Positions 51,336-61,025 of a stretch of DNA of 64,000 bases are shown piece by piece. The DNA lies in NCBI GenBank assembly GCA_030619885.1, contig JAUXAN010000003.1, forward strand, positions 28,095 to 92,094. Reading direction: 5' to 3'. How positions within the stretch are numbered: the first letter of the stretch is position 1; every line of letters begins with the position of its first letter. This stretch comes from a bacterium (lineage in GTDB: Bacteria; Hydrothermota; DG-26; JAUXAN01). A program made the translations under genes and the position numbers. The notes under the pieces were generated by a model. That model worked only from the letters and a program-made list of their open reading frames with translations. It was not told where the DNA came from and did no database searches.

Positions 51336-52505
51336 TTATGCGGCTTTGATACGGTCGATTATCTGTTCTGCGAGTTCTTTTTTAGTTGTCCTGGGAAGTT
51401 TCTCAGTCGCCCCTGTTTTATCTATGATGATTACTTTAGCCGTATCTGAGCCCAGAGCGGTATCATCATTCAACACTATAAAATCCAGTCCCTTCTCTTT
51501 CAGTTTCTTTTCGGCATTTTCGATATGTTTACTGGTCTCGAGTGAAAAACCGCACACTTTCAAACCCTTGATATGTTCAGCCTTGACTGAAGAGAGAATA
51601 TCATCAGTCCTTATAAGCGGAAGATTTATTTTATTCTTTGTCTTTTTGAGTTTCTGTTGAGAAAAAGATTCTGGTTTATAATCTGTAACCGCAGCCGTCA
51701 TTATCAGCACATCTGTATTTTTCACTTTTTTTAAAACCTCTTCCTTCATCTGGTCTGAAGTTCTTACTTGAGTGAATTCTATACCCTGTGGTGGGTCGAG
51801 AGTGGATGGACCGCTTATGAGCGTGACATCAGCGCCTCTTTTCTTTGCAGCCTCTGCGATTGCATAGCCAAATTTACCCGAAGACCGATTGGTCATAATC
51901 CTCACAGGGTCGAGCGGTTCTTCTGTTCTCGATGCAGTGACCAGAAAATTTTTGCCTTTCAAATCGAGTTTAGGATTTAAGATGTCTATAATACTTTTAA
52001 TGATCTTCTCTTTGGTAGCGAGTCTTCCCTTCCCGATTTTGCCAGAAGCGAGTTCTCCAGTATCAGGCTCTACGAAGTGAAAGTTGAATTTTTTAAGGGT
52101 CGATACATTCTTATGCAGTATGGGATTTCGCCACATATTGACATTCATAGCCGGGGCGATGAGTACAGGTGACTTTGTTGCGAGGGTGATGGTTGAGAGT
52201 ATATCGTCTGCTATGCCCGAAGCAAGTTTCCCAATTATGTTCGCGGTAGCAGGTACAATTGCAAGCAGGTCCATCCATTCTCCCAGGTCTATATGTGGCA
52301 TAGACTTTTTATTCCACAAAGAATCAATGACTTCATTAGAGGAAATTGTCTTGAAAGACAGAGGTGTGACAAATCTCTTCGCATTCTCTGTCATCACTAC
52401 GACTACATCCGCTTCAAGTCTTTTAAGTTCTCGAACTATGTCTAAAGATTTATAGGCTGCGATACTGCCCGTCACTCCCACAACTATTTTCTTGTTTTCA
52501 AGCAC
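51336..52505 (-). CDS. coaBC: Phosphopantothenoylcysteine synthetase/decarboxylase
   Basis: A 389-residue bifunctional enzyme of coenzyme A synthesis. The CoaC flavoprotein domain (about 1-185) has VGVTGSIAAYKSLDIVRELK and IAPAMNVNMW. The CoaB domain (about 185-389) has FLVTASRTEEPLDPVRIMTN, then RSSGKFGYAIAEAAKKRGAD, and TAAVTDYKPE. The start is GTG 52505, about 8-10 nt from the -10 box. First gene of coaBC-udg-dnaB-mlaEFD. Confidence 0.94.
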   Translation of the reverse strand: MLENKKIVVGVTGSIAAYKSLDIVRELKRLEADVVVVMTENAKRFVTPLSFKTISSNEVIDSLWNKKSMPHIDLGEWMDLLAIVPATANIIGKLASGIADDILSTITLATKSPVLIAPAMNVNMWRNPILHKNVSTLKKFNFHFVEPDTGELASGKIGKGRLATKEKIIKSIIDILNPKLDLKGKNFLVTASRTEEPLDPVRIMTNRSSGKFGYAIAEAAKKRGADVTLISGPSTLDPPQGIEFTQVRTSDQMKEEVLKKVKNTDVLIMTAAVTDYKPESFSQQKLKKTKNKINLPLIRTDDILSSVKAEHIKGLKVCGFSLETSKHIENAEKKLKEKGLDFIVLNDDTALGSDTAKVIIIDKTGATEKLPRTTKKELAEQIIDRIKAA

Positions 52506-52513
52506 CTTATTTT

Positions 52514-52542
52514 CAAATATAAAATATTTTAAAAAGTGTCAA
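52514..52542 (-). promoter_or_regulatory. Promoter of the coaBC operon
   Basis: Minus strand TTGACA (52542-52537) with TATATT (15-nt spacer) or TATTTG (17-nt spacer); 8-10 nt then lead to GTG 52505 with no Shine-Dalgarno. Three CTCTGTG-type units at an exact 9-nt period lie upstream (52555-52585), the clearest tandem form of the shared module. Confidence 0.65.
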
Positions 52543-52679
52543 GTAAAAAGTTTCAACTACAGAGAACACAGAGTTCACAGAGAAAAGTACATCTTTCTCT
52601 TTGAGTTTAGATTTGCGATTTAATGTATAATTTCCTATACAATCAAGGGAAAAGTGTGTATCCTTGTTGTGCTGAAAGC

Positions 52680-52706
52680 TTGACATTTCTTTTCCCTATA
52701 TATATT
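52680..52706 (+). promoter_or_regulatory. Promoter of the radical SAM DNA-repair-like gene
   Basis: TTGACA (52680-52685) and TATATT (52701-52706, 15-nt spacer); GTG 52714 follows after 7 nt, the same leaderless geometry as neuB and trkH. A 17-nt spacer would use TATTTT instead. Confidence 0.6.
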
Positions 52707-52713
52707 TTCAATA

Positions 52714-53856
52714 GTGAAAATGAATTTCTACAAGAAGATTCAGGTTCTGGGAGGATCGGCAAAGTATGACCTTTGCGGTTCTTATCTATGTACAAGCCCT
52801 CCCCGGAAGCGAGACCCGTTAGGGCGGTGGATTTATCCGGCCGTCCTTCCTGAAGGCAAAACCATCCTTCTTCTTAAGATTCTCCTTTCAAATGCCTGCG
52901 AGAACGACTGCAAGTATTGTCTCAACCGGTGCAGCAGAGACTTTCACCGAATGGGTTATCAACCGGATGGCCTTGCTAAACTTTTCATTAACCTCTTCTC
53001 TCATTGCAAGGTTCAGGGGCTTTTTCTGAGTTCTGCAGTTTGCACGAGTGTTGCATCAACTATGGAAAAGATGATAAAAACAGTGGAAATATTGAGATTT
53101 AAATATAGATTTAAAGGTTATATTCATCTCAAAATACTACCCGGTGCTGGTTTTGACTATATAAAACGGGCTGTTCAACTATCGGATAGAGTATCGGTTA
53201 ATCTTGAAGCACCAAGTAGAGATAGGCTCAAAAGTATAGCAAGTGACAAGAACCTCGATAAAGATATTCTCTTACCGTTGAAATGGATTAAGGTCTTGAG
53301 GTCTGAAAAAACCGGGGCTCCCGCTGGGCATACTACCCAGTTTGTCGTAGGTGCATCAGGTGAATCTGATAAAGAAATCCTGAAGACTACATCCATGCTC
53401 TATTCCGAATTTGACCTTACACGTGCCTACTTCAGCAGTTTCCAACCTGTGCCTGGAACCCCACTTGAAAACCATCCTCCAACCCCCCTTCTTCGTGAAC
53501 ATAGACTCTACCAGTCTGATTTTCTCCTTCGAAAATATAACTTCAAATTTGAAGAGATAATCTTTGATAGTTCTAAAAACTTGCCTCTCTCACGAGACCC
53601 AAAGCAGATATGGTCACTCACTCACCCAGAACGATTTCCTGTCGAGGTGAACACAGCCACTAAACAACAGCTGTTAAGAGTGCCTGGTATTGGCCCCAAG
53701 TCTGCAGAACGGATAGTGAGAATGCGAGGGAGGAATAATTTTTATACATTAGAAGAATTAAGAGGAGTTGGAGTTGTAGTGAAATGGGTGCGTCCATTTA
53801 TACTAATAAATGGTAAAAAGCAGAGTGGAGGATTTCAATGCAGACTTTTCCCTTAA
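52714..53856 (+). CDS. Putative DNA modification/repair radical SAM protein
   Basis: A 380-residue protein matching the TIGR03916 type. The radical SAM motif is CENDCKYC (C-x3-C-x2-C) near residue 63, preceded by the family block KYDLCGSYLC. FLSSAVCTSVASTMEKM and YFSSFQPVPGTPLENHPPTP follow. The C-terminus is a helix-hairpin-helix (VNTATKQQLLRVPGIGPKSA, then RIVRMRG), implying DNA contact. In other genomes it is paired with a TIGR03915 protein, which is absent here. The start is GTG 52714 or ATG 52720. The reaction is not known. Confidence 0.8.
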   Translation: MKMNFYKKIQVLGGSAKYDLCGSYLCTSPPRKRDPLGRWIYPAVLPEGKTILLLKILLSNACENDCKYCLNRCSRDFHRMGYQPDGLAKLFINLFSHCKVQGLFLSSAVCTSVASTMEKMIKTVEILRFKYRFKGYIHLKILPGAGFDYIKRAVQLSDRVSVNLEAPSRDRLKSIASDKNLDKDILLPLKWIKVLRSEKTGAPAGHTTQFVVGASGESDKEILKTTSMLYSEFDLTRAYFSSFQPVPGTPLENHPPTPLLREHRLYQSDFLLRKYNFKFEEIIFDSSKNLPLSRDPKQIWSLTHPERFPVEVNTATKQQLLRVPGIGPKSAERIVRMRGRNNFYTLEELRGVGVVVKWVRPFILINGKKQSGGFQCRLFP

Positions 53857-53859
53857 TCT

Positions 53860-53977
53860 ATAATGACAGTATAAACGCTATTTGAAAAAGATTTTTGACA
53901 AATTTCTGGCTTTATGGCATATTCAACCTGATTACTCGTGTAATTCGTGAAATTCGTGGGTTCTTTTTTCTTGACAA
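53860..53977 (+). repeat. 118-bp promoter-bearing repeat (copy 2)
   Basis: About 90 percent identical by eye to 25837-25954. It starts 4 bp after the radical SAM stop, carries an internal TTTTTGACAAATTTC, three TCGTG units at 9-nt spacing (53936-53958), a T-run, and ends in the -35 box of the tRNA-Val promoter. Confidence 0.8.
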
Positions 53978-53999
53978 ATTTATTCTGTTTTTCTATTAT
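53971..53999 (+). promoter_or_regulatory. Promoter of tRNA-Val
   Basis: TTGACA (53971-53976), 17-nt spacer, TATTAT (53994-53999). The mature tRNA begins 7 nt later, the same distance at which start codons lie in neuB and trkH. Confidence 0.85.
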
Positions 54000-54006
54000 T
54001 TATTAA

Positions 54007-54079
54007 GGGCGAATAGCTCAGTGGTGAGAGCGCCTGCCTTACAAGCAGGAGGCCGTCCGTTCAAATCGGATTTCGCCCA
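54007..54079 (+). tRNA. tRNA-Val (anticodon UAC)
   Basis: The acceptor stem GGGCGAA pairs with TTCGCCC. The anticodon stem CCTGC/GCAGG encloses CTTACAA, giving TAC. D-arm TAGCTCAGTGGTGAGAGC and T-loop GTTCAAATC are standard. CCA is not encoded. A protein gene follows 30 nt later with its own ribosome binding site, so the two may share a transcript. Confidence 0.94.
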
Positions 54080-54109
54080 TATTGTATTAGTTAAATTTAA
54101 GGAGGGACA

Positions 54110-54616
54110 GTGGTAGGAAGACGAAGGTACTATACAAGAAGGGGGATTAAACCTCATCTCCAGGACCCATATCTTTTGAGATACTCCTATAAAGAACCAA
54201 CCGTATGTCCAGAATGTAACTTGATATTTCATGATGGAAGATGGTATTGGGATTCTTCAAAACTCAATGAATTAAAAAAGATGACTGTGCACTATCAGAA
54301 GTGCCCAGCATGTAGAAAAATCGAAGACCGCTATCCGATGGGAATAGTTCATCTCAAAGGTGAATTTTTGAAAAATCACATAGAGGATATGACTCATCTC
54401 ATAAAGAACGAAGAAAAGAGAGGGCTTGAGAAAAATCCTTTGGAACGCATAATAAAAATTACTAACAAAAGCGATGAAGAGATAATCGTGGAGACAACAA
54501 CTGAGAGTCTTTCACTCCGCATCGGAAGGGTAGTAAAACGCGCTTTCAGCGGAGAGATAGAATATAAATTTAGTGATGGAGTAAAACTCATCAGGATAGA
54601 ATGGTTCAGGGATTAA
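54110..54616 (+). CDS. BCAM0308-like zinc-finger protein
   Basis: A 168-residue protein with GTG start and GGAGGG 3 nt before it. It begins RRRYYTRRGIKPHLQDPYL, then has two C-x2-C knuckles (VCPECNLIF and KCPACRKIEDRYPMGI), followed by an alpha/beta region ending GEIEYKFSDGVKLIRIEW. This order matches the BCAM0308 family, which has Nmd3-like zinc fingers; function unknown, possibly RNA- or ribosome-related. It sits between tRNA-Val and groES. Confidence 0.75.
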   Translation: MVGRRRYYTRRGIKPHLQDPYLLRYSYKEPTVCPECNLIFHDGRWYWDSSKLNELKKMTVHYQKCPACRKIEDRYPMGIVHLKGEFLKNHIEDMTHLIKNEEKRGLEKNPLERIIKITNKSDEEIIVETTTESLSLRIGRVVKRAFSGEIEYKFSDGVKLIRIEWFRD

Positions 54617-54627
54617 TGAAAAAACAC

Positions 54628-54655
54628 TTGACAAATAAAAATTTTTTTATATTAT
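54628..54655 (+). promoter_or_regulatory. Promoter of groESL
   Basis: TTGACA (54628-54633), 16-nt spacer, TATTAT (54650-54655). The leader to ATG 54806 is about 145 nt, much longer than at other promoters here. No CIRCE element (TTAGCACTC type) is visible, so HrcA control is not supported. Confidence 0.6.
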
Positions 54656-54745
54656 CTCTATCTGCAATTTAAATGAAATTGCCTTTTGAAAGAAGGTGGA
54701 AGGAGGAATTAATAGGAATTGCAAATATAAACATTAAAATTGAAC

Positions 54746-54776
54746 CCGCGGTATATATCCATACTAATACTCGCGG
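54746..54776 (+). promoter_or_regulatory. Inverted repeat in the groESL leader
   Basis: CCGCGGTAT, 12-nt loop, ATACTCGCGG, pairing apart from a one-base bulge. It lies in the 5' untranslated region 15 nt before the AAGGAGG of groES. It could be an operator or an RNA structure controlling translation with temperature. It is not a known element to me. Confidence 0.45.
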
Positions 54777-54805
54777 TCATCCAAATGGCAAAGGAGGGAT
54801 AGCCT

Positions 54806-55093
54806 ATGAAGTTCAAACCCTTGTCAGATAGAATACTTGTCAAGAGGCTTAAAGAGGAAGAGGAGAAGAAAGGTGGTATAATAATACCTGATACAGCAAA
54901 AGAAAAACCGCAGCGTGGCGAGGTGATTGAAGTCGGACCAGGAAGATTGGACGAAAAAGGAAAAAGAGTGCCCATGGAAGTTAAAAAAGGAGATAAGATA
55001 GTCTTTTCTAAGTATTCCGGGACAGATATCAAAATGAGAAATGAGGAATATCTGATAATAAGAGAAGATGATATCCTTGGAATAATTTTATGA
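54806..55093 (+). CDS. groES: Co-chaperonin GroES
   Basis: A 95-residue protein forming the heptameric lid of Gro[22 protein letters not shown], the mobile loop [20 protein letters not shown] and the C-terminal DILGIIL are typical. AAGGAGGG precedes the ATG. groEL follows after 13 nt. Confidence 0.97.
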   Translation: MKFKPLSDRILVKRLKEEEEKKGGIIIPDTAKEKPQRGEVIEVGPGRLDEKGKRVPMEVKKGDKIVFSKYSGTDIKMRNEEYLIIREDDILGIIL

Positions 55094-55103
55094 GGGAGGA
55101 TGA

Positions 55104-56738
<1,635 letters not shown>

Positions 56739-56743
56739 AATGG

Positions 56744-56769
56744 GAGGGGAATACTCCCCTCTCATTTTT
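56744..56769. terminator. Bidirectional terminator between groEL and tatA
   Basis: GAGGGG, loop AATACT, CCCCTC, then TCATTTTT on the plus strand; on the minus strand the stem is followed by A/T-rich sequence after the tatA stop. It separates two convergent genes and overlaps the tatA stop codon. Confidence 0.65.
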
Positions 56770-56923
56770 CATCCTCGTCTTTATCCATTCCTCGCATCCC
56801 CTCTTTGAATTCTCTTATACCCTTTCCTATGGCCCTTCCTACCTCAGGAAGTCTCTTTGCACCAAAGAGAAGAAGTGCAAGGAGAAGAATGAGTAATATC
56901 TCCTGCCATCCTATAGAACCCAT
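56762..56923 (-). CDS. tatA: Twin-arginine translocase TatA/E subunit
   Basis: A 53-residue protein with one membrane segment (WQEILLILLLALLLFGAKRL), the family motif FGAKRLPEVGRAIGKGIREF (amphipathic helix) and an acidic tail. It forms the pore of the Tat pathway for folded proteins. I start it at ATG 56923, preceded by AAGGAGG; the frame continues upstream to 56989 but would be read through that site. tatC is not nearby. Confidence 0.9.
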   Translation of the reverse strand: MGSIGWQEILLILLLALLLFGAKRLPEVGRAIGKGIREFKEGMRGMDKDEDEK

Positions 56924-57062
56924 ATCTACCTCCTTGATATGGATGATATAAAAGATAAATTTCCTGTCAATACAAAAGAAACCACCCATATCCCTCTGAT
57001 TTGTGAGTATAAACGAACTTCAGATAAATTCTACATAATTAATTTCTATTTTTCTCATGAAA

Positions 57063-58757
57063 TTATTTCTTCTTCTGTGCTTTTTCGATCTTTGCCCATG
57101 TATCACGCAACGGTACTGTCCGATTGAATACGAGTACACCCTTAGATGAATCAGTATCGACGCAGAAATAGCCCTGTCTCTCGAACTGGTATCGGCTGCC
57201 TGGTTTCGCGTCTTTAAGATTTGGCTCAACACGACATTCTGTCAATGTCTCCAAAGAATTTGGATTCAGATTCGATTTAAAATCAGCACCTTCCTCGACG
57301 TCGTCCGGATTTGCCTTGACAAAGAGACGATCGTACAAACGCACCTCGGCCTTGAGGGCATGGGCAGCTGAAACCCAGTGCAATGTGCTCTTGACCTTGC
57401 GTCCGTCTGGGGAGTCACCACCCCGTGTCTTCGGATCATAGGTACAGTGTAGTTTCACCACCTTACCAGCTTCATCCTTCACTACATTCACACATTTAAT
57501 AAAATACGCATATCGTAGCCTTACCTCACGACCCGGTGCCAAACGGAAGTACTTTTTCGGCGGTTCTTCACGAAAATCCTCTTGTTCAATGTACAGCACG
57601 CGTGAAAAAGGAACCTTTCGTGTCCCCATAATGGGATCCTCTGGATTGTTCACAGCATCTAACTCTTCCACCTCGTTTTCTGGATAGTTATCTATGACCA
57701 CCCGAAGAGGACGCAATACCCCCATCACACGCGGCGCTCGTTTATTTAAATCTTCGCGAAGGCAGTGCTCAAGCAGTGCTATATCGACAAGGCTATTACT
57801 TTTAGACACTCCGATGCGTTCACAGAAGTTTCGAATTGCCTCTGGTGTGTAACCAAGTCTCCGCAAACCCGATATGGTGGGCATCCGTGGATCATCCCAT
57901 CCGTTGACATGCTCCTCTCCTACTAATTTCAGAAGCTTGCGCTTACTCAACATGGTGTAACTGAGATTGAGACGGGCAAACTCGATCTGCTGTGGATGAT
58001 GTGTGCCCAACTCGTTCAGATACCAGTCGTACAAAGGTCGATGATCTTCGAATTCTAAAGAGCAGAGTGAATGGGTAATGCCTTCGATGGAGTCAGATTG
58101 GCCATGTGTGAAGTCGTACGTCGGGTAGATACACCACTTATCTCCTTGGCGGTGATGTGACTTGTGCAGAATGCGATACATCACTGGATCACGCATATTT
58201 AAATTCCCAGATGCCATGTCAATTTTTGCGCGAAGTACGCGTGAACCGTCTGGAAATTCTCCAGCGCGCATGCGCTCGAACAAATCCAAATTTTCTTCGA
58301 TCGAGCGGTTACGATATGGGCTCTCCTTACCTGGCTCAGTCAAGGTGCCACGATACTCTCTGATCTCATCTGCACTCAAATCGTCAACGTAAGCCTTGCC
58401 CTTTTTAATTAGCTGTACAGCGTATTCGCAAAGCTTCTCAAAGTAGTCAGATGCGTAGTACTCGCGGTCGCCCCAGTCAAAGTCGAGCCAGTGGATATCT
58501 TCTTTGATAGCATCAATGTACCTCTGCTCCTCCTTGATGGGGTTTGTATCATCAAATCGGAGATTACAAAGACCATTGTATTTGTCAGCGATGCCGAAAT
58601 CGATGCAGATGGCTTTGGCGTGGCCAATGTGTAGATAACCATTTGGCTCTGGCGGAAATCGCGTGTGAACTCGACCCCCGTACTTATTTGTCCTCAAATC
58701 TTTCTCAATAATTTCGTGGATAAAGTTAGTTGGCTTGGTAGAATCGTTTTTAGACAT
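57063..58757 (-). CDS. glnS: Glutaminyl-tRNA synthetase
   Basis: A 564-residue class I synthetase charging tRNA-Gln directly. The HIGH motif is in [16 protein letters not shown], the KMSKS equivalent is [11 protein letters not shown], and the C-terminal anticodon-binding beta-barrels have [20 protein letters not shown] and [13 protein letters not shown]. The gene looks clearly richer in G+C than its neighbours and uses CGC/CGT arginine codons and many C-ending codons, unlike the AGA/AGG-rich genes around it. This points to horizontal acquisition, which is the usual history of bacterial GlnRS. Confidence 0.95.
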   Translation of the reverse strand: MSKNDSTKPTNFIHEIIEKDLRTNKYGGRVHTRFPPEPNGYLHIGHAKAICIDFGIADKYNGLCNLRFDDTNPIKEEQRYIDAIKEDIHWLDFDWGDREYYASDYFEKLCEYAVQLIKKGKAYVDDLSADEIREYRGTLTEPGKESPYRNRSIEENLDLFERMRAGEFPDGSRVLRAKIDMASGNLNMRDPVMYRILHKSHHRQGDKWCIYPTYDFTHGQSDSIEGITHSLCSLEFEDHRPLYDWYLNELGTHHPQQIEFARLNLSYTMLSKRKLLKLVGEEHVNGWDDPRMPTISGLRRLGYTPEAIRNFCERIGVSKSNSLVDIALLEHCLREDLNKRAPRVMGVLRPLRVVIDNYPENEVEELDAVNNPEDPIMGTRKVPFSRVLYIEQEDFREEPPKKYFRLAPGREVRLRYAYFIKCVNVVKDEAGKVVKLHCTYDPKTRGGDSPDGRKVKSTLHWVSAAHALKAEVRLYDRLFVKANPDDVEEGADFKSNLNPNSLETLTECRVEPNLKDAKPGSRYQFERQGYFCVDTDSSKGVLVFNRTVPLRDTWAKIEKAQKKK

Positions 58758-58787
58758 AAATTTTACTTATTTGTAAAATCAACAAAT

Positions 58788-59486
58788 TCATTCGGGAAGG
58801 TAAACTGCAATTTTACAAACATCATCTCCTTTCATTACTGTTTCTAAAACCTTGACTTTAACAGGTTTCTGAAGAATTTCTTCCCATATACCTTTATAGA
58901 ACCCCGCCCCACAGTAGCAATAGGTTGTAGATAATCTTCTATCTGAGGTTTTTAATACATCTCGAACTCTCGGGCAATGACAATATAGTGCTCGTTTTCT
59001 TTCTGGATCTGTTTCTTTCACATACTCCAAAAGATTTCCGCTTTTAGGTATTTTTGTAGCAATAATCGTGTTTCCTTTCTTAATTCCTGCTAACCCCCAT
59101 TCCCGATTTACTATCGCTTCGACAAGCTCAGCATCTAATCGTAACGAATTCTTGAGAAAAGATATGAATTGTTTCTGTAGCATTTGATGGACTACATCAA
59201 TGTCTTTAGTTTCCTCATATATTTTTCTTATTTCCTGCAAATCAGATTTTGGATACTGACAAGCACAGCCAGTCATAATGTCTATTCTTCTCTTTTCATC
59301 TACAAGAGAATCCAATTTTTCCATTGATTCTTTAAACCAATTTATTACTTCTCCCCGATTTGAATTTTTTGAAAGTCTTTCACTTCCTTTCATCACTTCT
59401 TTCCTTATTTCTTCTTCTGCCACATCATCTAAACATTTCACAAATTTCGCTAACCAATACTTCTCAAAATCAAATTCTACACTCAT
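58788..59486 (-). CDS. Cysteine-rich-domain protein, paralogue C (DUF6144-like)
   Basis: A 232-residue soluble protein. The first 150 residues are helical, with a cysteine pair in IMTGCACQYP. The C-terminal domain of about 105 residues is shared with the genes at 59491 and 61026: LYCHCPRVRDVL, TYCYCGAGFYKGIWEEIL, VKVKVLETVMKGDDVCKIAV, then YLP. Five cysteines are conserved in all three paralogues. The arrangement resembles DUF6144 and the wider V4R/thiazoline-hydrolase-like group, function unknown. GAGGTGAT precedes the ATG and it lies 4 nt after the previous gene, last in the operon. Confidence 0.6.
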   Translation of the reverse strand: MSVEFDFEKYWLAKFVKCLDDVAEEEIRKEVMKGSERLSKNSNRGEVINWFKESMEKLDSLVDEKRRIDIMTGCACQYPKSDLQEIRKIYEETKDIDVVHQMLQKQFISFLKNSLRLDAELVEAIVNREWGLAGIKKGNTIIATKIPKSGNLLEYVKETDPERKRALYCHCPRVRDVLKTSDRRLSTTYCYCGAGFYKGIWEEILQKPVKVKVLETVMKGDDVCKIAVYLPE

Positions 59487-59490
59487 TTTA

Positions 59491-60519
59491 TCACCTCGTG
59501 CGAGTATTCAATAATTTTGCTTTTTCAGCAGCTTCAACAATCCCGTTAGGAAGGTGAACTGCAAACTTACAGATTGGATCACCTTTGAGAATGGATTCGA
59601 CAACATCAACTTTCATTGATTGGTCTAAAACAACATCCCAAAATTGCTTATAAAAACCAGCGCTACAATAACAAAAAGTGGGAGAAATTTTTTCATTTGC
59701 TGATTTAAGAGCTTCCCGCACCCAAGAGCAATGACAATAATAGTATCTTTTCATCTGTTCATCGGTTTCATTTAGATATTGTTTTGCCATATATGGGATT
59801 TTTGTTACATAAACTATGTCACCTTCTCGTACTCCGTATTCACACATTGGGTTGTTTCGTACATATTCAATCACTTGCTCGTCTACTTCTTGGGTGAAGA
59901 ATAGTGTTCCTTCTTTTCTGTGCTGTTCTAGCTCAGCAACAAAATCCTTATGTTGTTTTTCTAAAAAATCGTCAATATTTTTAGAATTTTGATATTTTTC
60001 TCTTTCTCTAAGAAGCCCTTCCTTTGGTTGCTCATGTAATCCACTTGATATAACCTCTTTACATGTTTTTTCATCTACTTTTGCATCTAGTCTCTCCATT
60101 ACTATTTTTGTTATTTTTGGTTTCTCTTCCGAACGTGTACCTAGGGGTGGTAGATCTATCCCTTTAAAGATTTCGTTTCTTTTTTCTTGCCCAACAATCT
60201 CTTTTAATTTATTTGAAAGATTTTCAATAACAGCACTCCCATCAAGGAGCTCATATAAAGCAATTTTTACCTCATCATTTTTTGAATAATGACTATATCT
60301 TATAAGTGCTACAAAATTCCCGAAGATATTTTTCTCAGTTTGTATCAAATATGATACAAAATTATGTAACTCTTGGGGAGTTGCGGTATCTACATTTTTA
60401 TTTTTGTTTTCTTTCTTCAAAAATTCGTCAAATTCTTTTATTACGCCAATAGATGCTTCAATAGTTTCTTTTGCTATTTTTTCCTTGATGCAATAATTTC
60501 TGAATTCTTCTTCATCCAT
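59491..60519 (-). CDS. Cysteine-rich-domain protein, paralogue B, with long helical N-terminus
   Basis: A 342-residue protein. Residues 1 to about 100 form a helical bundle reminiscent of SAM-like/core-binding domains (IGVIKEFDEFLKKENKNKNV, TPQELHNFVSYLI). A charged linker follows to about 215, then the shared domain: MCEYGVREGDIVYVTKIPYM, YYCHCSWVREAL, TFCYCSAGFYKQFWDVVL, VDVVESILKGDPICKFAV, HLP. The five conserved cysteines suggest a metal or redox site. It lies 6 nt after the flavodoxin gene. I do not know its function. Confidence 0.6.
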   Translation of the reverse strand: MDEEEFRNYCIKEKIAKETIEASIGVIKEFDEFLKKENKNKNVDTATPQELHNFVSYLIQTEKNIFGNFVALIRYSHYSKNDEVKIALYELLDGSAVIENLSNKLKEIVGQEKRNEIFKGIDLPPLGTRSEEKPKITKIVMERLDAKVDEKTCKEVISSGLHEQPKEGLLREREKYQNSKNIDDFLEKQHKDFVAELEQHRKEGTLFFTQEVDEQVIEYVRNNPMCEYGVREGDIVYVTKIPYMAKQYLNETDEQMKRYYYCHCSWVREALKSANEKISPTFCYCSAGFYKQFWDVVLDQSMKVDVVESILKGDPICKFAVHLPNGIVEAAEKAKLLNTRTR

Positions 60520-60525
60520 TTTTTA

Positions 60526-61014
60526 TCACCCTTTTACTAACTTAGCTACTAGCCCAGCAGTTCTCTTCCCGAGTTCTCTACAAAGCTTCACCGCTCCCTC
60601 GTCCGGGGCATTCACACATGCGACACCATAATGCTTGTTATCAGCTCTCCCCTGAATTATCATACCATGAACTAGCATTGCTTGTAAGATAGAAAGAATG
60701 CTTGTTTCCGCACCCGTGGCAGTTCCGCCAGCACTAGTGAAAGCAGCACCTACTTTTCCAGTTAGCTTTCCGTGAATTTTTACGGATTCGTCAAATAATT
60801 CCTTTACTTTCGACGACATCTGTCCATAATACGTGGGCGAACCGATTATTATTCCGTCAGCTTTTAACAAGTCATCTAGTTTGGTCTCATCCACTTTCTT
60901 AACGATTGCTGTAGAACCATTCATTTCTTTTACTCCTTCAGCAACCGCAAAAGCCATCTTTTCAGTATTCCCAGTTCTTGAATCATAAACTATCAAAATT
61001 TTTGTTTCTTTCAT
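60526..61014 (-). CDS. Flavodoxin-fold FMN protein (WrbA-like)
   Basis: A 162-residue flavodoxin-like protein. The FMN phosphate loop is VYDSRTGNTEKMA, and the later FMN-contact loops are IIGSPTYYGQMSSKVKELFD and FTSAGGTATGAETSILSI, as in WrbA and related NAD(P)H:quinone oxidoreductases. I start at ATG 61014, preceded by GAGGTGAAG; the longer frame from 61074 would be read from the upstream gene. It lies between two cysteine-rich paralogues with gaps of 6 and 11 nt, so it may exchange electrons with them. Confidence 0.85.
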   Translation of the reverse strand: MKETKILIVYDSRTGNTEKMAFAVAEGVKEMNGSTAIVKKVDETKLDDLLKADGIIIGSPTYYGQMSSKVKELFDESVKIHGKLTGKVGAAFTSAGGTATGAETSILSILQAMLVHGMIIQGRADNKHYGVACVNAPDEGAVKLCRELGKRTAGLVAKLVKG

Positions 61015-61025
61015 ATTCTTCACCT

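Noticed and set aside
54617..54805. HrcA/CIRCE control of groESL
   Set aside because: No TTAGCACTC-N9-GAGTGCTAA element or close variant is visible in the leader.
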